Positions 16,881 through 26,341 of a stretch of DNA of 60,757 nt are shown here, one piece after another (within the stretch, counting starts at the first letter, position 1; each line of letters starts with the position of its first letter). The stretch is from the NCBI RefSeq assembly GCF_900096945.1, contig NZ_FMKA01000021.1, positions 1 through 60,757 of the forward strand. The letters are read 5' to 3'. Under the pieces are notes generated by a model. It was not told the origin of the DNA. It ran no database searches and was given only the letters and a program-made list of their open reading frames with translations. The stretch comes from Anaerobium acetethylicum (GTDB taxonomy: Bacteria; Bacillota; Clostridia; Lachnospirales; Lachnospiraceae). Made by a program: the position numbers and the translations under genes.

Positions 16881-18623
16881 CTAGCGGTAGATGAAATCCC
16901 CATCCTGGTATTTTGGAGGGATGACAGGAATCTGCAGATAGGAATCATATTTGCCGCCGGTGTGGATAATATGCTGTCCTTTATTGTCTGCTTCCCACTG
17001 AAGCGGTTCGAACCATCCTTCACGGATATAGCGTCCTGCAATCTGCACACGGATCTGCTGTCCCTTATGCCAGATACGGCTTGTCGGCCAGATTTCGATG
17101 TCTACAGGAACGATTTCGCCAGGGCTTAATTTTTCGCTGCAGGTATGTGCCTGTACCGGCTGGTAGCTGGTAGATAATTTTTCATCAAGCTTACGTCTTG
17201 AAACCCTCATCTTGCCCCATACTCCCGGATGATTTTCTCCGAAAAGCGTAACCGGAAGCCATTCGCCAGTTGTACTCAATTTCTGTACATTGATGAAAAG
17301 GTCCATATCATCATGTCCCTCTGCTTCAACCCAGAGGCGGAGCTTTAAAAATCCTGTCAATTCAGTCTCTTCTTCAAAGCGATAGTCGAAGCATACTTCT
17401 TCGGAAGCTCCTTCGTAGCTCGTTTTGCTTTCAGAAGCAACCGGCTCCGCTTTCATGGACATGTCGGAAGCATCCAGGTATAATTTTTCATATTTTGTTC
17501 TCTTTAACGGGAAGTTCTCTTCCGGCCTGTCTGTCTGGTAGTCGTAATCAAAAGCATCCTGTACCTCGATGCGTACCTTCGGAGTCAGTTCCCAGCCATT
17601 TCTTTCCCATTTCAGATAACGGTCAAAGAATTTTTCCAGGTCAGTCAGATATTTGTTGCAGTATGCATCCGGCCATTCGAAGTTGCGGTGCGTACGCAGC
17701 CATTTCTTTGACGTCTTGATTTTTCGGAAGCCGTTGATAGAGCCGCGCAGATGGAAATGGTTCCAGCATGCAGTCACATAAACAGGTATCTTGATTGCAC
17801 TCCAGTCAGGATCCTTGTCCTTCCAGTAAGGAGAATCGATGAACGGATATTTCTGGGCATTCAGCACCATGTTGTCCACATAGTTATGGCCCACTGCATC
17901 GCGCAGTACCATGGATACGAATGCATGTGCAGGGATTCCGCCTTCATAGAGGGATTCGCGGTACATATCGCTTGTTCCTTCCCATGGAGCGATACATGCA
18001 AGGTGAGGAGGACACTGGGAAGCGATTCTCCACTGGGTCATTGCCACGCAGGAATTGCCTGAAAGAGCGACTCTTCCGTTACACCAGGTCTGTCTGGCTG
18101 CCCATTCGATGAAGTCGTATCCGTCTTTTCCATCCTGGGTACCGAACAGAATGAAGTCTCCTTCTGAATGTCCGATTCCACGAGGATCCACGTTAGCTAC
18201 CGCATAGCCTCTGCGGCACCAGTATCCAGGATCGGCGCTTTCGAATTTTGACATGTTGGATACCGTCTGTGGCGGAACCCCCATGATCTGCCATTCGCTC
18301 TGTCCGTCAAAAGGACGTTTTCCATAAAAGCTCCAGGAAACGATCAGCGGCACAGGACCAGTTCCTACTGGCCTGTATATATCTGCATAAATGATAATTC
18401 CGTCACGCATTGCAACAGGAATATCCTGCATGCATTCGATTCCTTCTTCTGCAATATAAGTATTCGTATTAAGAGGAGGAAGGTATTTGTAATTCATCCT
18501 TGTATCAGGATCCATCTTTTCCAGTTCTTCCTTTGTAGTAGGGCGGATCATCTCGGTAAATACAACATCGACCATCTCTCCGCACATTTCGACCTGTTTG
18601 ATTTTCTTTTCCAATTCAGACAT
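16881..18623 (-). CDS. CocE/NonD family hydrolase (X-Pro dipeptidyl-peptidase-like acylase)
   Basis: 580 aa. alpha/beta-hydrolase core with the N-terminal MRDGIIIYADIYRP block, VDPRGIGHSEG and the nucleophile elbow LSGNSCVAMTQ (serine in GxSxxA). It ends in the galactose-binding-like jelly-roll typical of the family (IWPTSRIWHKGQQIRVQIAG). No signal peptide, so it acts in the cytoplasm. Family members hydrolyse esters, amides or peptides. Located 82 bp downstream of deglycosidase set 2 with no terminator between, it may deacylate a glycoside or hydrolyse a C-C/ester bond of the aglycone; the substrate is unknown. Good Shine-Dalgarno AGGAG. Confidence 0.85.
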   Translation of the reverse strand: MSELEKKIKQVEMCGEMVDVVFTEMIRPTTKEELEKMDPDTRMNYKYLPPLNTNTYIAEEGIECMQDIPVAMRDGIIIYADIYRPVGTGPVPLIVSWSFYGKRPFDGQSEWQIMGVPPQTVSNMSKFESADPGYWCRRGYAVANVDPRGIGHSEGDFILFGTQDGKDGYDFIEWAARQTWCNGRVALSGNSCVAMTQWRIASQCPPHLACIAPWEGTSDMYRESLYEGGIPAHAFVSMVLRDAVGHNYVDNMVLNAQKYPFIDSPYWKDKDPDWSAIKIPVYVTACWNHFHLRGSINGFRKIKTSKKWLRTHRNFEWPDAYCNKYLTDLEKFFDRYLKWERNGWELTPKVRIEVQDAFDYDYQTDRPEENFPLKRTKYEKLYLDASDMSMKAEPVASESKTSYEGASEEVCFDYRFEEETELTGFLKLRLWVEAEGHDDMDLFINVQKLSTTGEWLPVTLFGENHPGVWGKMRVSRRKLDEKLSTSYQPVQAHTCSEKLSPGEIVPVDIEIWPTSRIWHKGQQIRVQIAGRYIREGWFEPLQWEADNKGQHIIHTGGKYDSYLQIPVIPPKYQDGDFIYR

Positions 18624-18689
18624 GTTTTTTCTCCTGTTCTATTCTTCTTGTAAAACCCTGTGCATATTCACGTGTCAGGTGCATCCTCT

Positions 18690-18717
18690 GTAACTGCGAA
18701 GGACTTAATCCTGAATA
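18690..18717. repeat. R2 end fragment at the 3' end of deglycosidase alpha set 2
   Basis: GAAGGACTTAATCCTGAATAG matches the inverted terminal 30 bp of R2. The stop codon and last four codons (AIQD) of the alpha gene lie in it. Confidence 0.65.
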
Positions 18718-19676
18718 GCGTCTAATATTTTTGTGTTCAGTTCAATGAAATGAGTAAGCTGCTCTTCCGAATCGATTGTCTCATCGAAATGATGTCCCTC
18801 ATACTCACTCGCGATGTATCCCTTGAATCCTGCGTTGCGGATTGTCGGAATCAGCTCTTCGAATGGGATGCATGGATCATGCTCGGAATTGTCTAAATAG
18901 TAGAATTTTCCATGAATATAGAAACAGCAGTCAATGGTATCCTTGATCTGGTCGATTCTTGCAGGGGCAGAGAATTTTCCGAACATCTCTTCTGCCGTAT
19001 GCTTTTCAATGCTGTTGTAATCGCCATTTTCAATAGCTTCCATATCTCCGCCCTTTTTGTGCATCTCGATGATCTCATCCAGCTTTTCAGGCCTGCATCC
19101 GTATTCCAGAGCCTGGTCCAGATACAGTTTGTGAGGCATTGTCTGGTAGATACTGAAGTCGATGACATAGCCGAGGTATCCTTTTCCTTCGCCCTTCATG
19201 ATTTCAAAAAATTCTTTCCACACTGGAACTTCCGGGTGGTGCGGATGATGCATCTCAATGGTAAGCTTCATATCCAGCTGCTTGCAGAAAGGAATCATCT
19301 TGCGGAAAATTTCCGGAGAAATGGCATGCTGGGTACGCACCATCGGGAAACCTGCCTTCTTTGCATAAATCATATCGTTCACCGTGTACTGGATAATCTC
19401 CTGTTCAGTAAGATCCCTGTCCGAACGGATTCCCATGTCAATGTAGGCGCTCCAGCATACAGGCTCCAGTTCGTATTTAACCAGCAGTCCCTTCAGTTCT
19501 TCAATCCATTCGTCGGAAAGGTACGGGTACTCCGGTGCCATCTGGGCCGGAATGATTTCTATCCCTTTATATCCCATGTCTTTTACTTTTTTCAGAACGC
19601 CTTCCAGATCTAATTTTTCATGGATGTATTCCGTTGAAAAGCTGTATAATGTTATTCCAAACTTAATATCACTCAT
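18705..19676 (-). CDS. C-glycoside deglycosidase alpha subunit (DgpC-like TIM barrel), set 2
   Basis: 323 aa. Same architecture as set 1 with candidate metal ligands E141 (TIEMHHP), D173 (VIDFSIY), H255 (FYIHGKFYY) and E291 (ASEYEGHHF). Conserved IEIIPAQMAPEYPYLSDEW and VRTQHAISP blocks. It would bind the 3-oxo glycoside and metal, with the beta subunit encoded 23 bp upstream. The downstream neighbour is the CocE hydrolase. The last residues AIQD and the stop codon come from an R2 fragment. Confidence 0.85.
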   Translation of the reverse strand: MSDIKFGITLYSFSTEYIHEKLDLEGVLKKVKDMGYKGIEIIPAQMAPEYPYLSDEWIEELKGLLVKYELEPVCWSAYIDMGIRSDRDLTEQEIIQYTVNDMIYAKKAGFPMVRTQHAISPEIFRKMIPFCKQLDMKLTIEMHHPHHPEVPVWKEFFEIMKGEGKGYLGYVIDFSIYQTMPHKLYLDQALEYGCRPEKLDEIIEMHKKGGDMEAIENGDYNSIEKHTAEEMFGKFSAPARIDQIKDTIDCCFYIHGKFYYLDNSEHDPCIPFEELIPTIRNAGFKGYIASEYEGHHFDETIDSEEQLTHFIELNTKILDAIQD

Positions 19677-19699
19677 TATTTCTCACGCTTCCTCTCTTC

Positions 19700-20116
19700 T
19701 TATTCTGCTGTCAGTCTGTCCGTAACGTCGCTGTCCAGTACCAGGTACTGTCCGAAATAGCCGGTATAAGGAATCCTGTGCTTCATAAACGCATTCAGTT
19801 CATGTTCGCCGCTTTCAATCCCGCCAGCTTTCATGACCCTTACAGTTGCTTTTTCACGTACGAACCAGTACTCTTTAAAACACTCAGGAAGCTCGTCCAA
19901 TAAGAACTGTTTGTTATTCAGACAGAAATAGATGTCGTCCTTCGCAATCTCTTCCCCGTCCATTTTGAATCTCAATTCTTCAATGCAGCTTAAAAATGTT
20001 CCTCTATAGGAAGGATATTTAATCTTGAATTCATATCCGATTACAGTCCCCTCTACTTTTACATTTTGAATATTCTCTTTACATACAAAGATTTTATTAT
20101 AAGCCTGAAAATCCAT
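19700..20116 (-). CDS. C-glycoside deglycosidase beta subunit (DUF6379, DgpB-like), set 2
   Basis: 138 aa, the same length as the set 1 beta subunit and clearly homologous: MDFQAYNKIF at the start, GYEFKIKYPSYRGTFLSCIE in the middle, HRIPYTG near the end. Start at 20116 chosen by this alignment, with AAAGGATG upstream; the ORF extends to 20152 without support. Directly precedes the alpha gene. Confidence 0.83.
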   Translation of the reverse strand: MDFQAYNKIFVCKENIQNVKVEGTVIGYEFKIKYPSYRGTFLSCIEELRFKMDGEEIAKDDIYFCLNNKQFLLDELPECFKEYWFVREKATVRVMKAGGIESGEHELNAFMKHRIPYTGYFGQYLVLDSDVTDRLTAE

Positions 20117-20454
20117 ATTCTCATCCTTTCTACTATCCGCATCCTCATTCAATTCCGGAAGGCGGTTCTTCCGGATTCAACTTTATCGATAGTCAAATTA
20201 TATAATTTATAGCTTCCTGCCACAGTCTAATTCTTACTGCTTATTACAGCAGTTTTTGGCATGATTATATCTTCTTTTTTCCCGTCCTTAACAAAAGAAC
20301 AATTTCCCAACGTGAAAATCTGTCCTCACTCTGATTCCAATCAATTATTTACCTTGTTAAGAAAGTCTCATGTTCCTGCGGAATGAAAGCAGCCTGCCAT
20401 GTGCATACATTATTTCAGAAGAAAGGACTCTCCAAAAGAAAAAAGGCTTCTAAT
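20117..20454 (-). promoter_or_regulatory. Leader and probable promoter region of deglycosidase set 2
   Basis: About 340 bp without a gene, between the GPH transporter's terminator and the beta gene. A TATAAT-like AT-rich stretch lies near 20200 (AAATTATATAATTTATAG). I see no repeat copy here and no clear operator. Confidence 0.4.
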
Positions 20455-20506
20455 AAAAAACCGAGCCCCTAAAGCAGACCGGCTGCTTTATTGACTCGGT
20501 TTTTTG
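20455..20506 (-). terminator. Terminator after GPH transporter 1
   Basis: AAAAAACCGAG / CTCGGTTTTTT outer stem with an inner AAAGCAG/CTGCTTT stem. T-runs on both sides make it potentially bidirectional. It lies 23 bp downstream of the transporter stop. Confidence 0.85.
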
Positions 20507-20528
20507 CATTATAATATTTTTTTACTAC

Positions 20529-21947
20529 CTATTCTTTTCCTGCTCTGTCTCTGGCTGATAAACGTTCTCTTACGCTATCCATATATCCCGGTTTATCTAA
20601 TTCATAAAACATCAAAGGAATGATTCCAACGAAAAATACGATACCAGGTAATAAGTTTGCCGCCAGGTTAATACCACTCTGCACATGTGGAGTAATTTCT
20701 CCGCCACCTACATATCCAAATGCTCCCATTACAAGCAAAAAGGCAGCGTTTGCAATCGCAGTAGCTATTTTTATGCTTGTGCCATTAAAAGAAAAAGCCA
20801 TACCATCATTTCTAATGCCATATTTATCATCAAAATCATTGATTGCATCAATCATCATGCCGCTTCCTGACGGTCCCGCAATATAGCCTAATCCATATAT
20901 AATCATACATACAAAATTGAACGGTATATTTGTGGATGGTCCGAAAAACAACATGATTAATGCTCCACCTTGAAGAATCATAGAAATAACTGCAGTATTT
21001 CGCTTCCCTATTTTTTCGATCAGCTTAGGTGCAAAAGGAAGAACAAAGGTACCTACTATCATCTGCATCATCATAAAAACCATAATAAGAGCAAAATTTT
21101 TCACGCAGTGTATATAAAAGAAAACTGCAACGGAGATACGTCCTAATATACCAAACATATTGCAGAATGTATAAAGCATCGCCAGCAATAGATTTTTGTT
21201 TTTAAATACCGTTTTTAATCCATCGATTACATTTCCCTGATTCTCTTTTCTTACTGTGATCTTTTCTTTTGACATTGCAACAACAGCCCAGAAGATCGGC
21301 AATGCTATTACCGCAAGCAATGCAGCTGTTTTCTGATATCCCTGCGCCTGATCTCCTTTTCCGATAAAGGTTACCAATGGCAATACACTTAGATTCAGTA
21401 CAATCTGCCCAATTGTCATGCCCATCATCTGGGCGGCATTCAATCTGTTTACTTCTTTGGGATCGCGTGTCATAACTACCGGCAATGCAACATACGGCAC
21501 ATTTGTCATTGTATATGCCATTCCCAATCCGATGTAAGTGATGTACGCATAGATCAATTTACCGGTACTTCCGAATCCCGGAACTGTAAATGTCAAGATT
21601 GTAAAGAGCACCAAAAGGGGAGCACCCAGAAAAATATATGGTCTGAAACGGCCCCACCTGGTATGTGTACGTTCCATGATTGTTCCCATCATAGGATCAT
21701 TAATACCATCCCAGATTTTAGCGATCAGCATTAAAAGCGCTACCGCACCAACACCCAGGCCAAAAACATCCGTATAAAATATTGACAGATAGGTACTTAC
21801 CATTGTCCAGGACAGCTGAGAAGCAAAATTACCCATTCCATATACAAAATAGTTTTTCCCAGTCAAGCACGCTTTTCCATCGGAATTTAATTTCAGTGCA
21901 TTCGTTTTGACATCAGCCACTTCACTTATTTCTAATTCTCTTTCCAT
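20529..21947 (-). CDS. GPH-family (MelB-type) glycoside:cation symporter 1
   Basis: 472 aa, about 12 membrane segments. GPH signatures are KNYFVYGMGNFASQLSW at the first helix, IAKIWDGINDPMMGTIMERTHTRWGRFRPY (the loop 2-3 acidic motif) and RNDGMAFSFNGTSIKIATAIANA near helix 11. It imports a glycoside with Na+ or H+. It follows flavodoxin-fold reductase 1 by 22 bp in the same unit. GGAGA Shine-Dalgarno. Substrate probably a plant glycoside handled by set 2. Confidence 0.9.
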   Translation of the reverse strand: MERELEISEVADVKTNALKLNSDGKACLTGKNYFVYGMGNFASQLSWTMVSTYLSIFYTDVFGLGVGAVALLMLIAKIWDGINDPMMGTIMERTHTRWGRFRPYIFLGAPLLVLFTILTFTVPGFGSTGKLIYAYITYIGLGMAYTMTNVPYVALPVVMTRDPKEVNRLNAAQMMGMTIGQIVLNLSVLPLVTFIGKGDQAQGYQKTAALLAVIALPIFWAVVAMSKEKITVRKENQGNVIDGLKTVFKNKNLLLAMLYTFCNMFGILGRISVAVFFYIHCVKNFALIMVFMMMQMIVGTFVLPFAPKLIEKIGKRNTAVISMILQGGALIMLFFGPSTNIPFNFVCMIIYGLGYIAGPSGSGMMIDAINDFDDKYGIRNDGMAFSFNGTSIKIATAIANAAFLLVMGAFGYVGGGEITPHVQSGINLAANLLPGIVFFVGIIPLMFYELDKPGYMDSVRERLSARDRAGKE

Positions 21948-21969
21948 TATCGTATAGTCTCCTTTGAAT

Positions 21970-22935
21970 TTACTGCATAGTTGCTATTGTTTCCTCGAAC
22001 TTAATATATTTCGCCATCATCTGCGGTAAGGTTTCCTTGTTTGCTACCAGCTTAGGAACGCATACCTCAATCATATTCTGAATCTCATTATAATGTTCAT
22101 AAATACCGATATTGGTATTGCGTGCGCGGGCAATTTCTTCCTCTGTCCAATTTATTTTTACTTTTCCATCATCAATTGACATATCGCCCCAGATTCCGCA
22201 AATCGGACATTCTACTTTTGTAGTTCCATTCATGGAGAGTAATGAATTATGGCATACAGGACAAATCCCATCATCGCCTGACCATTCATTTACTTCCTCG
22301 TATGGCTTTCCTAGCGATTCTGCAACTGTTTTTCCTAACCCGGCACATTTTTCCATCAATGCCGCATCAAAAAGCGGATGTCCCGTTCTTCCCTGGTCAT
22401 AAGCATCTACATGCCCCACACACTTCATGCAAAACGAAAAACTGAATAAATCTAACATCGGAAGCCCCAGAGACACCCAATTGTGAGTTTCAGCTCCACC
22501 AACAGAGATATACCCTGTATAACGATCCTTGAAATATCTGGCGTCTAATTCAGGCTTTCCTTCTTCTTTTCTTTTCTTGTTTTCTTCAAGAAGTGCAGCT
22601 CTGTCGTGCGACGGTCCAAAGCGGTCAATAAAATTCTTGAATTGTCCTACAATACCTACCGCATATACCGGTGCTGCTATAATAATGCCATCTGCTTCCA
22701 GGCAGGCCTCTTCTAAAATGTGGTAATCATCTTTAAAACAGCAATGAATCTCAACTTCTCCGTTATCCCGCAGGCGGCTGCAGTAATCACACGCCCTGCA
22801 ATGGCCTATGTCCATACGAATTGCATTGATGAACTGAACGTCGGCACCAGCTGCCTTTGCTGCAAACAGAGCTTCTTTTACCATCACATCACTCCGTTGA
22901 TTAATCCTTCCAAACGATATTCCTAAAACTTTCAT
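21970..22935 (-). CDS. Flavodoxin-fold NAD(P)H-dependent oxidoreductase 1 with zinc ribbon
   Basis: 321 aa. N-terminal flavodoxin-like FMN domain (LGISFGRINQRSD, phosphate loop region) with the cysteine cluster CRACDYCSR and CCFKDD seen in iron-sulfur flavoproteins, then AAPVYAVGIVGQFKNFIDRFGP. The C-terminal part carries a CxxC-CxxC zinc-ribbon-like CPVCHNSLLS...CPICGIWGD. Near-identical paralogue at 30086-31051; a third, more distant one at 51235-52191. A likely electron carrier or ene/aromatic reductase for the aglycone; a flavone-reductase role is a hypothesis only. Confidence 0.82.
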   Translation of the reverse strand: MKVLGISFGRINQRSDVMVKEALFAAKAAGADVQFINAIRMDIGHCRACDYCSRLRDNGEVEIHCCFKDDYHILEEACLEADGIIIAAPVYAVGIVGQFKNFIDRFGPSHDRAALLEENKKRKEEGKPELDARYFKDRYTGYISVGGAETHNWVSLGLPMLDLFSFSFCMKCVGHVDAYDQGRTGHPLFDAALMEKCAGLGKTVAESLGKPYEEVNEWSGDDGICPVCHNSLLSMNGTTKVECPICGIWGDMSIDDGKVKINWTEEEIARARNTNIGIYEHYNEIQNMIEVCVPKLVANKETLPQMMAKYIKFEETIATMQ

Positions 22936-23052
22936 GTCTTTCCTCCACTTATTCTCTTTGTCGATACCTATAATTTACACCAACTCATTCTTTTACGCTT
23001 TGTGTATTATTGCTTAAATACCCTTAAATTATGCCTGTCAAAATGTTGCAAA

Positions 23053-23101
23053 AAAGGAACAGAGCAAAAATCCTCACATGATTTTTGCTCTGTTCCTTTG
23101 A
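23053..23101 (-). terminator. Terminator after AraC/GH39 regulator 2
   Basis: Long stem AAAGGAACAGAGCAAAAATC / GATTTTTGCTCTGTTCCTTT with a 7-nt loop, 5 bp from the regulator's stop codon. A diverged copy of this hairpin lies at 31167-31217 upstream of the flavodoxin paralogue. Confidence 0.88.
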
Positions 23102-23105
23102 TAAA

Positions 23106-25505
23106 TCAATCTTGTCCATAACGGTATTGAATCTCTATTAGCCTTATTTCTTGTGCTTTTAAAATACTTTCTATTTCCAGAACTTCTTTTGCCACCTTAA
23201 TCGTTTTCATTTCTACACTTGGTATCGCTTTCTTTTTCAAATATTCAATTTCTTCGGATGATAATTTTTTTTCAAATTCAAGCTTTTTCCATAGCTCCTG
23301 AATGTCCCCATTTTCATTGTTTATATAACTGGTTTTAACCAAATAGTTTCCATCCTTCACGTTTTTCAATCTGAACTTTAAATCCAGTGACTCTGTGTCC
23401 TCCACAAACAAGTCTTGTTCCTCGATTTTGATTTTATCTTCTTCTGTAAAGACATATTTTGAAGAAAGCTTTTTATAATTATGGCATATCAGAGTATAAC
23501 GGTCTCTTCCATTCGTAGTCACAATGCAGTGTTCATCTTTTATTATTAAGCTTGGCTGCAGTTTATTGAGAAATTGAAATGCATAAAAAGAAGGTTTTCT
23601 TATGCCATCTCTGGAAATAATGCCGGAATCTCCATTTAAAATAGAATCCGTATCATAATACTCTGAATATACATCCAACCCATGCCAATATGCCATAAAA
23701 TCAACTTTGCCTTCCATGTTAATGCTATTCCTTATAATATATGCACCTTGCCCACAACTGTCATTTAAAACATTTCGATTCGACACGGTAAAATTCCATT
23801 CATTAATATGAAGTTCCGAAATTTGGAATCCTGTTTCATCCATAACTTTATGCAGCAGCTCAACTTGATTCTGGATATAATGCCCGTCTATGGATTTCTG
23901 ACCATACATTCTTCCCGATTCCAAAAAAGAAACGTATTGAAAGGAGCCGAAAGACAAAAAATCCGGATGTATGTTTCTCTTTGACCATATATCAAAAATT
24001 TTCTTATATAATGGTGTTTCATATCCCAAAACAAATCCTGCGCCGCCAACTTTTATTTTTGGCGAAATTTCCTTTAACGTGCGATAAATCATCTCAAAGT
24101 ACTTATAATACTCTCCATCCGCTTCCACCATATGAAGTTGAGGATTATTCCAAAATTCGAAAATCCAGCTTTCCACTTCATCAAGTCCATACCTGTTAAC
24201 CAGATGCAAGCACAGCTTCTCCACAATGGTGGTAAACACATCGTATGTATAAATACGTTCCTGCTGTTCTTTTTCCACAAGAGTCCGCTCCGGCGTATAC
24301 ATAAATATACCAGGTTTATGCCCCAACTCAATATATGGCTTCATATGATTATCCACAATGAAATCTAAGACCAAATCTAATTTTCGGAAATTATAACCTT
24401 CTTTTTCATCAAAACTGTTTTGTTCTGATAACAGATTCCAAATCCTGGCATATACCATGCCTGTCTCACGCTTGATTTCTAAGATCTGGCTTTGAACATC
24501 CGATTGAAGAAGCGAATATGCTTCTCCCACATTTGCCATTTTATTCCATAACTGCTCTCTGCTTTTATATTTTTCCACATCCGCAGAACACTCCCAGTAG
24601 TTTTCCGCCTTTTGTTTTTCTTCCAGTTCTATATACTCTAAATATTCCAGTATCTTCTGTTGGTTTTTTTCCTCTCTGTAATACTTTTCATCACCTGAAT
24701 CTTTTGGTTTTTTCATTTCTTTTCGATATTCACTTGGTGTCAGACCATGAATATCCCGAAACGCTTTTGTAAATGCCGCTGGATTCGGAAAACCATTATC
24801 CATTGCTATATGTGTAATATTCTTGTTCGAGTAAAGCAATTCGTCTACCGCATGAAATAGCCGGACATTATTTATATATTCACCAAATGTCAGCCCCATA
24901 TGTTTCTTTATATACTTCGAAAGATATGCATTTGTAAGAAATAATTTTTCAGCAAGATCATTTAAACTCATTTGATTTTGAAAGTTTGCCTGAATGTAAT
25001 TTTGAATTTGCGCAACACGTATGCGGTCTTGCGTATTTTCCTTATGTAAACGCGTATCATCTGCCTTGACCATGAAGTTACTTACCAGAATAAAAACGGC
25101 CTCGAAGCTAAGCGCATTTAAATATAACTGTCCACCTTTTTCACCTTTTTCGAAATACCATCTTAACATTCTGTCCAGGATTTTTCTCATGCTCTCATAG
25201 GCATCATTCTTATCTGCAACCGTGTTGCACCAAAACATCAGCTGTAATGTATCCATATATTCTGCGAGCACATGAAAATCGATTACAAATCTTGCACCAA
25301 ATAACCCTTTTGTGGAAATTGCATGCCTTTTATTTGCATTTACCAAAATAAAATCTCCTTCTTTAAGATGGTATACTGCATCATCAATCTGAATTTCCAT
25401 TTTACCCTTTATCACATATAAAATTTCTAAATTTTGATGGTAATGCGTATCTACTTCCGTGCTTGTAATGAAATAGAACTCCATCAACTCTCTTTCTCTA
25501 TCCAT
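23106..25505 (-). CDS. AraC-family regulator with GH39-like pseudoenzyme domain, paralogue 2
   Basis: 799 aa, same plan as the regulator at 4582: cupin arm (HYHQNLEILYVIKG), AraC HTH (MSLNDLAEKLFLTNAYLSKYIKK to LTPSEYRKEM, about 170-270), then a GH39-like region. The nucleophile strand is kept (ELHINEWN), but the acid/base motif reads FWNNP instead of WNEP, so the glutamate is lost independently of the other paralogue. Probably a glycoside sensor controlling the flavodoxin-GPH unit just downstream. Divergent from the NTF2-like gene; 259 bp shared upstream region. Confidence 0.85.
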   Translation of the reverse strand: MDRERELMEFYFITSTEVDTHYHQNLEILYVIKGKMEIQIDDAVYHLKEGDFILVNANKRHAISTKGLFGARFVIDFHVLAEYMDTLQLMFWCNTVADKNDAYESMRKILDRMLRWYFEKGEKGGQLYLNALSFEAVFILVSNFMVKADDTRLHKENTQDRIRVAQIQNYIQANFQNQMSLNDLAEKLFLTNAYLSKYIKKHMGLTFGEYINNVRLFHAVDELLYSNKNITHIAMDNGFPNPAAFTKAFRDIHGLTPSEYRKEMKKPKDSGDEKYYREEKNQQKILEYLEYIELEEKQKAENYWECSADVEKYKSREQLWNKMANVGEAYSLLQSDVQSQILEIKRETGMVYARIWNLLSEQNSFDEKEGYNFRKLDLVLDFIVDNHMKPYIELGHKPGIFMYTPERTLVEKEQQERIYTYDVFTTIVEKLCLHLVNRYGLDEVESWIFEFWNNPQLHMVEADGEYYKYFEMIYRTLKEISPKIKVGGAGFVLGYETPLYKKIFDIWSKRNIHPDFLSFGSFQYVSFLESGRMYGQKSIDGHYIQNQVELLHKVMDETGFQISELHINEWNFTVSNRNVLNDSCGQGAYIIRNSINMEGKVDFMAYWHGLDVYSEYYDTDSILNGDSGIISRDGIRKPSFYAFQFLNKLQPSLIIKDEHCIVTTNGRDRYTLICHNYKKLSSKYVFTEEDKIKIEEQDLFVEDTESLDLKFRLKNVKDGNYLVKTSYINNENGDIQELWKKLEFEKKLSSEEIEYLKKKAIPSVEMKTIKVAKEVLEIESILKAQEIRLIEIQYRYGQD

Positions 25506-25764
25506 TTTTACCTCATATCCTTAATCTTTTCATAATTTTATCGGGACGGATGCTTTACAAAAAACAAAAGAAAACCATTTTTTCTATGTAAATAATTGTC
25601 CTTTTTTCAATATCCATTATCCCCATTTACACTTTAACCAAAAATCCAATTATATTCAGACGATACATATATATCCCTGCCTCCGCATTTATAATAGAAT
25701 AGTAGCAGAAGCAAATTTGCCTGTAATATTTAACTTCTGCAGGTGCAGAAAAGGAGATACTTTT
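25506..25764. promoter_or_regulatory. Divergent intergenic region with NTF2-like gene promoter
   Basis: Between AraC regulator 2 (minus) and the NTF2-like gene (plus). TATAAT at 25690-25695 is a good -10 for the plus-strand gene; the -35 is weak. Just upstream of the start lies AAGGAGATA (25751-25759). Confidence 0.5.
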
Positions 25765-26106
25765 ATGACAAATAAAGAACTGATACAGAATTTCTACAAT
25801 GAATTTTTTAACATGCACAAGATCGAAGCTGCGAACCTCTATGTACGCGAAGACTACATCCAGCACAATCCCGGCCTCACCCATGGCAGGGAAGCATTAA
25901 AGGAGGGCTTCGCAAAAAAATTTGAATCCGACCCTACGTTCAGACTGGAAATCAAAATGATGATTGCTGAAGACGACATGGTCGCCGTCTATCTGAAGAA
26001 CGTAGATCCGGAAGGCAATACGAAATGCCGCGTTGTAGATATCTACCGGATTCAGGACGGTCAGCTGGCTGAACACTGGGATGTTCTGCAGCCCGTAACA
26101 AAATAA
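25765..26106 (+). CDS. NTF2-like/SnoaL-like small protein
   Basis: 113 aa. It has the SnoaL/NTF2-like cone fold pattern: NFYNEFFNMHKIEAANLYVREDYIQHNPG, FAKKFESDP, MVAVYLKNVDPEGN and a final VVDIYRIQDGQLAEHWDVLQPV. Start at 25765 with AAGGAGATA; the frame extends upstream without support. Family members are often isomerases, cyclases or ligand binders acting on polyketides or aromatic compounds. One of very few plus-strand genes, with its own terminator. Function here unknown; a step on a keto-sugar or aglycone is possible. Confidence 0.8.
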   Translation: MTNKELIQNFYNEFFNMHKIEAANLYVREDYIQHNPGLTHGREALKEGFAKKFESDPTFRLEIKMMIAEDDMVAVYLKNVDPEGNTKCRVVDIYRIQDGQLAEHWDVLQPVTK

Positions 26107-26118
26107 CTTTCACACACA

Positions 26119-26175
26119 AAACAGAGGCTGCCCGAAACCTTTCCTTATTCTGGCTTCAGGCATCCTCTGTTTTTC
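26119..26175 (+). terminator. Terminator after the NTF2-like gene
   Basis: AACAGAGGCTGCCCGAA pairs with TTCAGGCATCCTCTGTT with small bulges, followed by TTTTT. It lies 12 bp after the stop codon. Confidence 0.85.
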
Positions 26176-26198
26176 GTGTTCTACATCTGTCTGTAATA

Positions 26199-26341
26199 GT
26201 AACTATTCAGGACTATGTCCTTCATAGTCACATATAATGCACAAAAATTGCAGAACCAGCAATTTTGCGCATGCAGAACTCGAGTTTTCATGCAAAACCA
26301 GCATAAAAACATCTCGCGGAACAGGGGTTCTGAACAGTTAC
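26199..26341. mobile_element. R2 MITE, copy d, at a stop codon
   Basis: 143 bp with ends GTAACTATTCAGGAC and GAACAGTTAC, flanked by 8-bp direct repeats CTGTAATA. Its terminal TTA supplies the TAA stop of the TIM-barrel gene on the minus strand. Confidence 0.92.
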
